In this document: in pieces, positions 53,668 to 62,778 of the stretch
Layout: each line of letters starts with the position of its first letter
Numbering within the stretch: the first letter of the stretch is position 1
Origin: Candidatus Neomicrothrix sp. UBA2974
GTDB lineage: Bacteria; Actinomycetota; Acidimicrobiia; Acidimicrobiales; MedAcidi-G1
Assembly: GCA_002348705.1 (NCBI GenBank)
Contig: DEAU01000030.1
Coordinates: 39,036-103,035, forward strand
Length of the DNA stretch: 64,000 nt
Direction: 5' to 3'
The notes under the pieces: model-generated
Seen by the model: only the letters and a program-made list of their open reading frames with translations
Databases searched by the model: none
Told to the model about the DNA's origin: nothing
Made by a program: the position numbers and the translations under genes

Positions 53668-54054
53668 ATGACAAATATCCGGATGGATCCCGCAGGTATC
53701 GCCCCACCGGTGGCCCATTTTGCCCATGGAGTTCTCTCCGTCGACGCCGAGCGGATCTTGCACACCTCGGGTGTGGTGCCCGTGGCGCCGGACGGGACCG
53801 TTCCGAAAGATTTGGCGGGACAGGCCGAGGTGGTGTGGCAAAACATTCTGGCCGTTCTAGCTGAGGCCGGAATGTCGACCTCTGACTTGGTCTCGGTCAC
53901 CACCTATGTGGTCCCCGGACAGGACCTCACAACGGTAATGACAGCTCGTGACCGGGCTCTAGGAGGACACGTGACTGCCTCGACGCTGTTGGTGGTGCAT
54001 GAGCTAGCCCAGCCTGCGTGGTTGGTCGAGGTTGCGGTGGTGGCCACCGCCTGA
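53668..54054 (+). CDS. RidA family protein without the key arginine
   Basis: 128 residues of the Rid/YjgF trimer fold: HTSGVVPVAPDGTVPKDL, AGMSTSDLVSVTTYV and the C-terminal AQPAWLVEVAVVA. In canonical RidA the last block is PxRxxVEV with the imine-binding Arg; here Trp and Leu stand there. It is therefore more like Rid4-7 members, whose roles in catabolic clusters are diverse. Diverges from the LLM operon across 53 nt and has its own AGGAG about 14 nt upstream. Confidence 0.82.
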   Translation: MTNIRMDPAGIAPPVAHFAHGVLSVDAERILHTSGVVPVAPDGTVPKDLAGQAEVVWQNILAVLAEAGMSTSDLVSVTTYVVPGQDLTTVMTARDRALGGHVTASTLLVVHELAQPAWLVEVAVVATA

Positions 54055-54093
54055 CAGGTCTATAGGTATAGGCCGGCTCAGCCGGCACCTGTC
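54053..54093. terminator. Nested inverted repeat between convergent ridA-like and ABC genes
   Basis: Inner arms GCCGGC/GCCGGC (54072-54077 and 54081-54086) with loop TCA lie within outer arms GACAGGT/ACCTGTC (54053-54059 and 54087-54093). It covers the permease stop codon and starts at the second base of the RidA stop codon. Likely a bidirectional terminator. Confidence 0.5.
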
Positions 54094-54905
54094 GTGGTCT
54101 CGTGCCAACGGCCGATGGATCGTTCCTGAAGCCAACCGAAGAACAGGAATACGGTCACTCCCAGCGCAGAGGACATGATCACCGCTGCAAGCAACTCCTC
54201 GCCCGCCAGTTGGCTCGCGTGCTTGCGCAGCAACTGGCCGATCCCGGCGTCGCCCTTTCCGAAGAAGAAGTCCCCGACGATGGCTCCGATGACCGAAAGT
54301 CCGGCCGAGATGCGCAGTCCAGCAAAGACCGCCGGCAGGGCTGCCGGGAACATGAGCTTGCGCATCCGGGTGATCCGGTTGGCATGGTGGAGCGTAAAGA
54401 GGTCGTGGAGGCCGCTGTCAGCCGACTGCAGCCCGAACAGGGTATTCAAGAGGATCGGGAAGAGCGAGATGATCACGCAGACCACGACCCGTGACGTCTG
54501 ACCGGTCCCGAACCAGAACCCGATGAGCGGGGTGATGGCCAAGATCGGGATGGCCTGAAGTGTGACCATGAACGGGAAGATGGCCCGCTCGGCGAACTTG
54601 GCCTGGCTCATCGTGATCGCAAGCATGAATCCGATGAGGATGGCGATGGAAAGTCCCATCATGGCTACCTTCGTGCTGGACCAGAGAGAGTTCAGGATGA
54701 GCGAGAAGTTGTCCCATTCCAGAAAACCCACCTGAATCACTTCGTGGGGTGGCCTGAGGAGGAACCGCCGCCGGGGTTCCAGCACCCCGTAGGCGATGAA
54801 GTACCAGATTCCCACGAATCCGCTTCCCAGGATCATGGGAGGGAGGAGTCGCTGGGAGAGGCTGCGGACCGTGCCCGGTCCCTGAATCGCATTTCGCTCG
54901 GTCAT
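54078..54905 (-). CDS. ABC transporter permease (NitT/TauT/SsuC family)
   Basis: 275 residues with about six membrane helices and the EAA-like loop near LFTLHHANRITRMRKLMFPAALP, typical of BPD_transp_1 permeases in nitrate/taurine/sulfonate/HMP importers. No binding protein is encoded next to it. ATGA overlap with the ATPase gene. Placed within the N-heterocycle island, so import of a pathway substrate or vitamin precursor is possible. Confidence 0.9.
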   Translation of the reverse strand: MTERNAIQGPGTVRSLSQRLLPPMILGSGFVGIWYFIAYGVLEPRRRFLLRPPHEVIQVGFLEWDNFSLILNSLWSSTKVAMMGLSIAILIGFMLAITMSQAKFAERAIFPFMVTLQAIPILAITPLIGFWFGTGQTSRVVVCVIISLFPILLNTLFGLQSADSGLHDLFTLHHANRITRMRKLMFPAALPAVFAGLRISAGLSVIGAIVGDFFFGKGDAGIGQLLRKHASQLAGEELLAAVIMSSALGVTVFLFFGWLQERSIGRWHETTTGAG

Positions 54906-55648
54906 GCGTGAGACCCCCGGAGATTCTGGGAAACCTGTCCGCAGAGCTCAGCGAACAGCGGGTCGAAACGAAGTTCTGGCAGGCGCGGATATTCGAAATC
55001 GATGTCGAACTCGGCCACGATCTGTCCGGGGCGGGCCGACATCACCAGCACTCTGGTTGAAAGGAAAACCGCCTCACTAATTGAGTGGGTGATGAATAGG
55101 CCGGCGAACCCCTCTGTCCGAAAGAGACGCTGAGTCTCCTCGTTTAGGTGCTCGCGGGTGATCTCATCCACAGCGCCGAAAGGCTCGTCGAACAAGAACA
55201 CCGGCGGTTTGAGGGTCAGTGAGCGTGCCAGTGAGCAACGCATCCGCATTCCGCCTGAGAGGGACTTCGGATAGTGGTCCTCGAATCCGTTGAGTCCGAC
55301 GAGTTCAATGGCCTCGGCCGCCAGACGACGGCGCTCACCAGCTTCAACTCCGTGCAGTTCGGCGAGTAGTTCCACGTTGCCACGGGCGGTCCGCCAGTCC
55401 AGCAGCGTGGGGTCCTGGAAGACATAGCCAATTTGGTCACGGTCCGCATGTACTTGTCCGCTGGTCGGTTCAAGGAGACCTGAGGCGATCTTGAGCAGCG
55501 TCGACTTGCCGCATCCAGACGGCCCCACGATGGTGACGAACTCACCCTTGTCCACACCGAAAGACACATCGCGGAGAGCCTCGGTGCCGTCTGGGAAGAC
55601 CATGCCGGTCTCCTCGAACGCCAACGATCCGGTCATGGTTGTTGACAT
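54902..55648 (-). CDS. ABC transporter ATP-binding protein (SsuB/TauB-like)
   Basis: About 248 residues. Walker A GPSGCGKST, Q-loop YVFQDPTLLDW, signature LSGGMRMR, Walker B VFLFDEPFGAVDE and ITHSISEA switch region. Matches importer ATPases of the NitT/TauT family. ATG 55648 has a GAGGTG site upstream; an in-frame GTG at 55660 is an alternative. Drives the adjacent permease. Confidence 0.92.
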   Translation of the reverse strand: MSTTMTGSLAFEETGMVFPDGTEALRDVSFGVDKGEFVTIVGPSGCGKSTLLKIASGLLEPTSGQVHADRDQIGYVFQDPTLLDWRTARGNVELLAELHGVEAGERRRLAAEAIELVGLNGFEDHYPKSLSGGMRMRCSLARSLTLKPPVFLFDEPFGAVDEITREHLNEETQRLFRTEGFAGLFITHSISEAVFLSTRVLVMSARPGQIVAEFDIDFEYPRLPELRFDPLFAELCGQVSQNLRGSHA

Positions 55649-55766
55649 TTCTGTTCGCACCTCGGTTGGCAGGACCTGTCTCTTGACGCTTTGAAGCGGT
55701 TGAGTTGGAAACTAGCCGTTGTGTTCGGTACAGGACGAGTTGTTCGTTCCCGTTATCTTGCTCTGG

Positions 55767-56918
55767 ATGCGAACAGGCGTTTTCCTTTTTGGCGGGGTTG
55801 AGATGGATGACGCAGGCAGCGGTCCACCAATACCTACCGACCGGCGGTTCGACAACGAGGAGATCTGGTCTGCTACTGAGCGCCTCGTCAATGCGGGCGT
55901 AGTCGCCGAACAACTGGGCTACGACTCCTACTGGTTGACCGAGCACCACTTTCAGTACGAGGGCTACGAGGTCGTGCCCAATGGCCTGATGCTCGGAGTT
56001 GCCATCGCCGAGCGGACCGAACGTGTCCGCCTCGGCATGGCCTTCAACATCGTTCCCCAGTGGCATCCCTTGCGATTTGCCGAAGATTTCGCCACCCTGC
56101 ACAACCTGTCCGGTGGGCGAGCCATATTGGGGATCGGACGGGGAACCGTTCCGAGGGAGGCGCAGACCCTCGGCTCAGCTATCGGTAGCTTCGACAATCC
56201 GGATCAGAAGGCCTCCGACGATGACAATCGGAGACAGTTCGACGAGGCAATGGATGTGATCCGACTAGCACTCGACCAGGAACGCTTCTCCTATCACGGT
56301 GAGATTTATGACTTTCCCCCGGCTGGGATTCCGGATCGGGGAGGGACCGTCGAAGAACTGACCCTGGTGCCGCGTCCCCGCCATCCATACGAGACGTGGC
56401 AAGCGATCACCTCGCCCCCCACCCTCGAACAGGTGCCGCGACGGGGCTGGGGTGGAGTTTTCTGGAATAACCATCCAACCTTCCTCGAGCAACGATGGCA
56501 TCGCTTCGCTGAGATCTACGAGGAGGCTCACGGACGCCCTCTGGCACCTGGGGAGAAGCGGATGCTGGTGTTGTGCACCCGGGTTGGCGATACCCGAGAG
56601 TCAGCCATTGAGGACTTGCGGCCAGGGCATGACGAGTTCTGGAAGTTTCTCGGCCCTTACGGATGGAGTAAGGGCTATATGGGTGCAGACGGGAAACCGG
56701 CCCCGGCCGGTCTGGTGCCCACGCTCGACGAGTCCTTGGACCAGCGGATCTTCCTCGCAGGAACGGCTGAGGATGTTGCCGAGTCAATTGCCTGGTACCG
56801 AGACATGCTCGGCCTCACGGACCTCCTAGTGTTTCCAGGCATGCCTGGAGACCGCTACGACGTAGTCGAGGAGCAGATGGCGCGTATCGCTGACGAGGTA
56901 TTGCCGCAGCTGTCATGA
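55767..56918 (+). CDS. LLM-class flavin-dependent oxidoreductase (third type)
   Basis: 383 residues; RTGVFLFGGVE at the start, YDSYWLTEHHFQYEGYEVVPN and SGGRAILGIGRGTVPREAQ in the barrel. The EHHF block is typical of LLM monooxygenases and bacterial-luciferase-like proteins. It differs from the two paralogue pairs in the island. ATG 55767 is chosen because the sequence upstream lacks family features. ATGA overlap with the FAD oxidoreductase gene suggests the two act together. Confidence 0.85.
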   Translation: MRTGVFLFGGVEMDDAGSGPPIPTDRRFDNEEIWSATERLVNAGVVAEQLGYDSYWLTEHHFQYEGYEVVPNGLMLGVAIAERTERVRLGMAFNIVPQWHPLRFAEDFATLHNLSGGRAILGIGRGTVPREAQTLGSAIGSFDNPDQKASDDDNRRQFDEAMDVIRLALDQERFSYHGEIYDFPPAGIPDRGGTVEELTLVPRPRHPYETWQAITSPPTLEQVPRRGWGGVFWNNHPTFLEQRWHRFAEIYEEAHGRPLAPGEKRMLVLCTRVGDTRESAIEDLRPGHDEFWKFLGPYGWSKGYMGADGKPAPAGLVPTLDESLDQRIFLAGTAEDVAESIAWYRDMLGLTDLLVFPGMPGDRYDVVEEQMARIADEVLPQLS

Positions 56919-58504
56919 CGCTTACAGCAGTGGGTGGCCATTGGGATGCTGAGGTCCTCGTGGTCGGTGGTGGCCACAATGGGATGATCGCCGCCGCTTA
57001 CCTAGCCCGGGCAGGTGTCGACGTACTCGTATTGGAGGCCCGTTCCTCTGTCGGTGGGTGCGCTTCGACAGTGGAGGACCTTGGAGCCCGGTTCAACATC
57101 TGCCATTGCACCCACACGTTGGTTCGCGCCCTTCCGCTAGAGGAGGAGTTGGACCTGGCCGACCACGGCCTGAACTATCTGTCGTCGGATGCCGACTCCG
57201 TGTTCGCCTTCCACGACGACCGAGATCCGTGGGTCCTTTTCCATGATGTCGAAAGGACGCTTTGCGGCCTGGCTGCCACCCATTCGGCTTCGGTCGACTC
57301 CTATCGCCGATACCTCGACGATGCGCTTCCGGTGGCTCGGTTACTCATCGACGTTTTGCGAACTCCACCGACTGCCCCACGCTTGGCTCTCACCGCCGCT
57401 CGTCGTCGACTCGAGGGCGTGGGCCGGCTGCTGTCTTGGTCGCGACTTAGCGCCGCCGAACTTCTGGCTCGATGGTTCGACGACTGGCGAATGACCATGC
57501 CGGCGGTCTCTATTGGCCCGACCGTATGGGGCGTTCCGCCCGAGACGCATGGGACCGGGCTGGCGGCACTGACTTACGCCATCCGTCACCTTGTGAGGAC
57601 CGGTCGACCGGCTGGAGGAAGCGGGGCTCTGGTCGATGCCATCCGGTCTTCATTCGAGGCGGCAGGTGGAATGGTTCGTTGTGACGCGCGTGTCGCCACA
57701 TTGGTAGTCGATTCCGATCGGGTGGACGGGGTGCGCCTTGTCGACGGAACCCGCCTCCGTGCCCCGGTGGTGGTCGCTGCGTGCGATCCGGCCGCAGTGC
57801 TGACCGAATGGCTAGAAGGCGAACCACCAGAGAGCCTCCGCTTACTGGCGGACCGCTATCGAGCACAACAGCGACCTCAGGGCTACGAATCCAAGGTCGA
57901 CGCGGTGATGGAGGGTGTACCAGTGCCGCGTGCGGCCGACGCCCTTAGGTCGGCCCTCTCCGACTTCGATCCGGTTGGCCACACAACCGTGGTCTCGCCC
58001 GATCCTTCCGACCTGGCCGAAGCCCACCTTCGATGGGCTGACGGCCGAGTCGCCGATCGTCCGACACTCCTGGTGGATGTGCCGTCGATGGTTGATCCCT
58101 CGATGGTGCCGGCACCGGGCCGGCACATCCTGAGTCTGGAGGTGTTATTTACTCCCTACGGCTTGCCGGGTGGTTGGTCGGCCTCATCCGAACCGGAACG
58201 CTGGCTGGGAATTTGGGCTGACCGTATGGAGCCCGGCGCCCTTCAACTGCTCTTGGACTGGCGAGTCATGACACCGGACCGTTACCAGCAGGAATTTTTC
58301 CTTGACAAGGGCTACTCGCCCACCTGGTCAGGCTCGCCATTGCGCGCTTTCGTCGGCCAACCACCGGAGACGACGCGTTACCGGACACCGCTCAGCGGCC
58401 TGTACCTCACCGGAGCCGGGACCTATCCAGGGGCGGGCATCGTGGGTGCCTCGGGACGCAATGCCGCCAGGGTGGTGCTCGACGAGCTCCGAAGCTTCCA
58501 GTGA
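56915..58504 (+). CDS. FAD-dependent oxidoreductase (phytoene-desaturase/PYROXD2-like)
   Basis: 529 residues of the COG1233 type. The dinucleotide motif VLVVGGGHNGMIAAAYLARAG begins near residue 15 and ARSSVGGCAST follows the first helix. The C-terminal FAD contact reads LTGAGTYPGAGIVGASGRNAA (about 497-517). Enzymes of this class desaturate or oxidise hydrophobic or cyclic substrates. No carotenoid genes are nearby, so phytoene is unlikely. Coupled on both sides by 4-nt overlaps to LLM genes. Confidence 0.87.
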   Translation: MTLTAVGGHWDAEVLVVGGGHNGMIAAAYLARAGVDVLVLEARSSVGGCASTVEDLGARFNICHCTHTLVRALPLEEELDLADHGLNYLSSDADSVFAFHDDRDPWVLFHDVERTLCGLAATHSASVDSYRRYLDDALPVARLLIDVLRTPPTAPRLALTAARRRLEGVGRLLSWSRLSAAELLARWFDDWRMTMPAVSIGPTVWGVPPETHGTGLAALTYAIRHLVRTGRPAGGSGALVDAIRSSFEAAGGMVRCDARVATLVVDSDRVDGVRLVDGTRLRAPVVVAACDPAAVLTEWLEGEPPESLRLLADRYRAQQRPQGYESKVDAVMEGVPVPRAADALRSALSDFDPVGHTTVVSPDPSDLAEAHLRWADGRVADRPTLLVDVPSMVDPSMVPAPGRHILSLEVLFTPYGLPGGWSASSEPERWLGIWADRMEPGALQLLLDWRVMTPDRYQQEFFLDKGYSPTWSGSPLRAFVGQPPETTRYRTPLSGLYLTGAGTYPGAGIVGASGRNAARVVLDELRSFQ

Positions 58505-59508
58505 ACGATTCAATTGGGGCGGATGGGGAACTCCCCCTCGGGGTGAGCCTTATGGCCCATGGTCCCGTGGCTGGACTGCTTGACGACGCTCGCTTGGCCG
58601 AGGCTGTCGGTTGCCGTCGCTGCTGGGTCTACGACGAGGGTTTGGCCACCAGAGACGCCTGGGTGACGATGACCGCCGTCGCGCTCAGTACCTCACGGAT
58701 CCGGATCGGACCCGGTATCACCAATCCCTACACGCGGCACCCGGGTACGACGGCTGCTGCTTTGGCCAGCCTCGACGAGGTGAGCGGCGGACGAGCATTT
58801 CTCGGAATCGGTGCGGGTGGGGGGATGACTCTTGGACCCCTCGGCATTGATCGGATTCGACCACTTGAGGCGGTGGAAAAGACGGTAACGGCTGTCCGGG
58901 GTTTGCTCGACGGACGGTCTTTAGACATGTCGTCGTCCACCTTCTCCCTCCGCACCGCTCGAATGGGTTACGGCCGGCCGGGAATCGAGGTGCTGTTGGC
59001 CGGTCGGGGACCCCGGATGGCGGATCTGGGTGGTCGTATTGGCGATGGTTACGTGCTGAGTTGGATTCACCGGGACTTCCTCGGCGCACACGTTGAAGCT
59101 CTCCGAACCGCCGGGGCAGCGCGAGGACGTCCATTGACGCTGGTTTGGTCGACGATGCCCGTCGTCGACGAGTCCGACTTCCTCCTAGCCCGTGAGTCCC
59201 TGACCTTCCGGTTGGCCGACTCGCCTTCATCTGTCAGGGAGCGCATCGGGATGTCCGATAAGGACACCACTGCCATCCGGGCCGCACTGCGCGACGGTGG
59301 ACCTCCTGCTGCCGCACATCTTGTGCGGGAAGAATGGGTAGATCCCTTTGTCGTGACCGGCCGAACCGACTCAGTCGGGGAGATCGTTCGGTCCACCATG
59401 CATCGCCTCGGCATCGACGAGTTCCAATTGCCTCATGTGGCCGACTTGGGCGCAGCGCTGGAACTTTTGGCCCCGGCCTTCCCCAAGGGCGAAGCTCAGC
59501 CAGGTTGA
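58501..59508 (+). CDS. LLM-class oxidoreductase, type 2 paralogue
   Basis: 335 residues, paralogue of the 42535-43515 protein: CWVYDEGLATRD, IGPGITNPYTRHP, SGGRAFLGIGAGG, LAGRGPRMADLGG. GTGA overlap with the FAD oxidoreductase gene. Its tail overlaps the convergent UbiD gene by 13 nt. Probably F420-dependent by family; substrate unknown. Confidence 0.85.
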   Translation: MNDSIGADGELPLGVSLMAHGPVAGLLDDARLAEAVGCRRCWVYDEGLATRDAWVTMTAVALSTSRIRIGPGITNPYTRHPGTTAAALASLDEVSGGRAFLGIGAGGGMTLGPLGIDRIRPLEAVEKTVTAVRGLLDGRSLDMSSSTFSLRTARMGYGRPGIEVLLAGRGPRMADLGGRIGDGYVLSWIHRDFLGAHVEALRTAGAARGRPLTLVWSTMPVVDESDFLLARESLTFRLADSPSSVRERIGMSDKDTTAIRAALRDGGPPAAAHLVREEWVDPFVVTGRTDSVGEIVRSTMHRLGIDEFQLPHVADLGAALELLAPAFPKGEAQPG

Positions 59509-60851
59509 TCACCGATGTAGTCGGACAGGTTGACACTCGGGTAGTGAACGCGTTCTCCGTATTCCCGTTTCTCCCGCTTATAGGTGGCGTCGAAGCCGAC
59601 CTTGGTGCTGACCCCACGCTGGTCACCGACTGGGTCCATCTCGTGGCCCTGTGCGCCGGGCACTGTGAATACGTCGTCGGGCCAGTAGACCCGATTGGCC
59701 AGCGCCCATTGAACTTCGGTGGCCTGATACATGTCGACGTCCCGGTCGACGACCACCACCTGTCGGATGTTCAGGTGAGCGGCCAGAGCAGCGAGCGCGA
59801 GATTCTTTGGTGTGCCGGGGTTGTCTCGTTCGATCCGCACTACGGCCAGAAACCCGTTGGCCCAGGGCGGTATGTGGACCTCGGCGGACGGGTCGAGGTG
59901 CCGGACGAAACGTCGCAGCAGTGGTTCACGGGGAAGGACGTTGCCTAGGTACACATGCTCAAATGAGCCGGGGACGATCGTCTGGTAAATCGGGTCGTCT
60001 CGCCACGAGATTGCCGTCACTTCGAAGGTCGGGCTGTTCCAAGGCTCACCGTGGTAACCGTGGAACTCGGCGAGCGGTCCCTCTGGCTCGCGGACTGACG
60101 GATGGAGCAGGCCCTCGATAACAATCTCGGCGCCAACCGGTACGTCTACGTCGACCGTTGTCGCTCGACAGACTGCAATTCCCTGACCTCTAATGGCGCC
60201 GGCGATAAGGAGTTCGTCGACCGGGGTCTTGACGCCGGCAGCGATCATGACTGCCGGATCTAAGCCAATAGCTAGAGCGATAGGAAACGGAGCATCTGGT
60301 TCGTCCCGAGACTTCCAGAACGTCCCGACGTCACGCCACTCGTTGACGTTAAAGCCGAATCGCCGGTTGTCTAGACGCAGCATCCGGTTGTAACCGAGAT
60401 TGCCACGGCCCGAGATCGGGTCCCGGGCCACAGTCACCGCACCAGTGATGAAAGCACCGCCATCTCCGCGGGAGTGGATGGGAACAGGGAGAACACCGGT
60501 ATCTAGTTCGTCGGCCGTCAGGAGGTTGGCTTGCCAGGGTGCTTCGTCTTGCAGGACTGGAGAAACACCATGGGCTGGATCGAGGACGTGTTCCATTACA
60601 TCGACGATCTCCGATTCGTCGCAGCCGAGGGCTAGCGCAGTGCGACGGTGGGAGGCGACCCCACCCGAAAATATCGGCCAAGGGCTTTCCCCTGGATTCT
60701 CGAACAGAGCGGCACCACCTCCGGTGCGCTCGAGCGTCGCTCCGACGTCGGCCAACTCGTGTTCCATAGAGACAGGTCGACGAATACGGGCCAATTGGCC
60801 AGCATCTTCCAGGGTGTCAATGAACGACTGAAGGTCGTGGATGCTATTCAT
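59496..60851 (-). CDS. UbiD family (prenyl-FMN-dependent) decarboxylase
   Basis: 451 residues. N-terminal LQSFIDTLEDAGQLARIRRPV, the central GNLGYNRMLRLDNRRFGF and EGPLAEFHGYHG, and C-terminal KNLALAALAAHLNIRQVVVVD follow UbiD enzymes; catalytic Glu/Arg are expected in the LAEFHGY region. It reversibly decarboxylates aromatic or unsaturated acids with prenylated FMN. The matching flavin prenyltransferase gene is 1.3 kb away at 62164. It adjoins a cytosine-deaminase-like gene, so a heterocyclic acid is a possible substrate. Confidence 0.92.
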   Translation of the reverse strand: MNSIHDLQSFIDTLEDAGQLARIRRPVSMEHELADVGATLERTGGGAALFENPGESPWPIFSGGVASHRRTALALGCDESEIVDVMEHVLDPAHGVSPVLQDEAPWQANLLTADELDTGVLPVPIHSRGDGGAFITGAVTVARDPISGRGNLGYNRMLRLDNRRFGFNVNEWRDVGTFWKSRDEPDAPFPIALAIGLDPAVMIAAGVKTPVDELLIAGAIRGQGIAVCRATTVDVDVPVGAEIVIEGLLHPSVREPEGPLAEFHGYHGEPWNSPTFEVTAISWRDDPIYQTIVPGSFEHVYLGNVLPREPLLRRFVRHLDPSAEVHIPPWANGFLAVVRIERDNPGTPKNLALAALAAHLNIRQVVVVDRDVDMYQATEVQWALANRVYWPDDVFTVPGAQGHEMDPVGDQRGVSTKVGFDATYKREKREYGERVHYPSVNLSDYIGDQPG

Positions 60852-60863
60852 CGGTGAATCCTC

Positions 60864-62117
60864 TCATCGGTGAATTCTCGTTGTCTGGTCGGTGGATGCG
60901 ACGAGTTCACCCCGTCGAAAGGTCCGTCTAGATGCAGGGGCATCAGCGATGGCACCGCGCACCGAAGGGGCGTCGATAGCGAGTAGGTCGGCTACCGCAC
61001 CAACTTCTGGTCCGGCCGGAGGTAGGCCCATACAGCAGCGTGCGTCGGCTCCCACCATCCTGAAGGCGTCGTCAGGTAGGCGGTGGCCGGCCATCACCAT
61101 CAGCGAAGCAGTCTCAAGAGGATCGCTGCGTCCAACCAGGTTGAACGGATCCTGCACGTTGTCGGCGCCGGCGCAAACAACGGCTCCAGCATCTACGAGG
61201 GAGCCGACGGCCGTCAGGCCCCGGGGTGTAGCGACGGGATGAGTGCGACCCTGGAGAAAGAGGTTGGTCTGAGGAAGGGCCACTACCCCAATCCCTGCCT
61301 CGGCTACCTCGCGGGCTACGGCATCGCGGACGTCAGGCTGCTGGAGGCCAAGGGTCACGCAGTGGCTGGCCGTCACACCGTTCTCGAAGCCGATGTCGCC
61401 AACCATCCGGGCTAGACCTCGGAGGTGCAGCACGTCAGCATCGAGCACCTCGTCCACGTGAAAATCTAGGCCGATATTGGCTTCCAAGGCCGCCGTGAAG
61501 GCATCGGCCATGAGCGTCGTACCGTCGGGGTCCAGGTGGGGACACCCGCCTATCAGGTCAACGCCGATCTCCAGGGCGGCGGCCAAGGCAGCCCGGTTGG
61601 CTTTGCCTTCGGGTCCGGTGATCGGGTTACTGGTCAGGGCAACGATCTGCACGTCCATCACATGGCCCAGTTGCTCTCGGGCTTCTCGCACTCCTCGGAG
61701 AAAGTTCTCGCCAGCGCCGACGTTGACATGGGTGCGAACCGCAGTGACTCCATTTGCGAGCAGCATTTCCATTGCTGCAGTGGCCCGCTCGACAACGTCG
61801 TCGTGCGTGAAGGTTCCGGCTTCGGCGGCAGCCATCCAGGCGTGGATGGCTCCCATCAGGTCGCCAGTTGGGTTGGGTACCCGCTCGGCTGTGAGTGCTT
61901 TGTCAAGGTGGGCGTGGGGTTCGGCGAGTGCCCCGATTAGAAGCCAGTCGTCGAGGTCGGTGGTTGGAACCTCTGTCGGTTGGTCGCCTCTGGAGCGGTC
62001 GGCGTCGACTATGGCGGCGACCTTTCCGTCGGCGACATGCACGTCGACGAGGCGTCCATCTGTAAGCCGACCGTTTCGCAGGATCCGATCGGGCTTGGCG
62101 TCCAGCGATGTGTCCAC
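60864..62117 (-). CDS. Cytosine deaminase-like amidohydrolase
   Basis: 417 residues, CodA branch of the amidohydrolase superfamily. EPHAHLDKALT, GLDFHVDEVLDAD, VTASHCVTLGLQ and CAGADNVQDPFNLVG correspond to the HxH, His/Glu, His and Asp ligands of CodA. Relatives deaminate cytosine, isoguanine or creatinine-like rings. GTG 62117; 46 nt from the divergent ubiX start and 12 nt upstream of UbiD in the same direction. Confidence 0.87.
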   Translation of the reverse strand: MDTSLDAKPDRILRNGRLTDGRLVDVHVADGKVAAIVDADRSRGDQPTEVPTTDLDDWLLIGALAEPHAHLDKALTAERVPNPTGDLMGAIHAWMAAAEAGTFTHDDVVERATAAMEMLLANGVTAVRTHVNVGAGENFLRGVREAREQLGHVMDVQIVALTSNPITGPEGKANRAALAAALEIGVDLIGGCPHLDPDGTTLMADAFTAALEANIGLDFHVDEVLDADVLHLRGLARMVGDIGFENGVTASHCVTLGLQQPDVRDAVAREVAEAGIGVVALPQTNLFLQGRTHPVATPRGLTAVGSLVDAGAVVCAGADNVQDPFNLVGRSDPLETASLMVMAGHRLPDDAFRMVGADARCCMGLPPAGPEVGAVADLLAIDAPSVRGAIADAPASRRTFRRGELVASTDQTTRIHR

Positions 62118-62163
62118 CGGTCGATAGTAGCGATGACTCCTATTGGGCTGTTAGGAATCGCCC

Positions 62164-62763
62164 GTGGCAAAACGTGAAAATCTTCGAATTGTTGTAGGGC
62201 TGACTGGGGCGAGTGGCGTGGTCTATGGGATCCGAGCTCTCGAACTCCTCAAGCAAATGCCAGACGTAGAGGCACATCTGGTGGCGACAGCTGCTGCGCG
62301 CCTGACTGTGGGTCTGGAGACGGATCGTTCGATGGAGGATGTCGAAGCGCTCGCTGACGTGGTGCATCCGATACGGGACGTATCGGCCGGACCGGCGAGC
62401 GGCTCGTTCCCAGTCTCCGGGATGCTTGTAGCGCCTTGTTCCATTAGGGCCCTTTCGGCCATCGCCAATTCGCACGCCTCGGACCTGCTGACCAGGGCTG
62501 CTGATGTGACTTTGAAGGAGCGGCGCCCGCTAGTCCTCATGGTCCGGGAGGCTCCACTGCACCTTGGGCACCTCCGACTGATGGCGTCAGCCACCGAGAC
62601 CGGAGCAGTGGTGTTTCCACCCGTACCCGCCTTCTACGAACATCCGGCAGATCTTGAAGAGCTGATCACCAACACCACTGCAGCGGCTTTGGCCCGGGTC
62701 GGCGTCGAGGTTCCCGGCCGGAAGAGGTGGGGAGGCCCGGAGAACGGTCGGGCGACTGACTGA
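62164..62763 (+). CDS. ubiX: Flavin prenyltransferase, UbiX family
   Basis: 199 residues. RIVVGLTGASGVVYGIRAL is the UbiX entry. APCSIRALSAIANSHASDLL and the conserved RRPLVLMVREAPLH carry the FMN and dimethylallyl-phosphate sites. FPPVPAFYEHP is the last family block. It makes the prenyl-FMN that UbiD needs; the UbiD gene is nearby on the other strand. GTG start at 62164. Confidence 0.93.
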   Translation: MAKRENLRIVVGLTGASGVVYGIRALELLKQMPDVEAHLVATAAARLTVGLETDRSMEDVEALADVVHPIRDVSAGPASGSFPVSGMLVAPCSIRALSAIANSHASDLLTRAADVTLKERRPLVLMVREAPLHLGHLRLMASATETGAVVFPPVPAFYEHPADLEELITNTTAAALARVGVEVPGRKRWGGPENGRATD

Positions 62764-62778
62764 TTTAGGATTGCCGGT

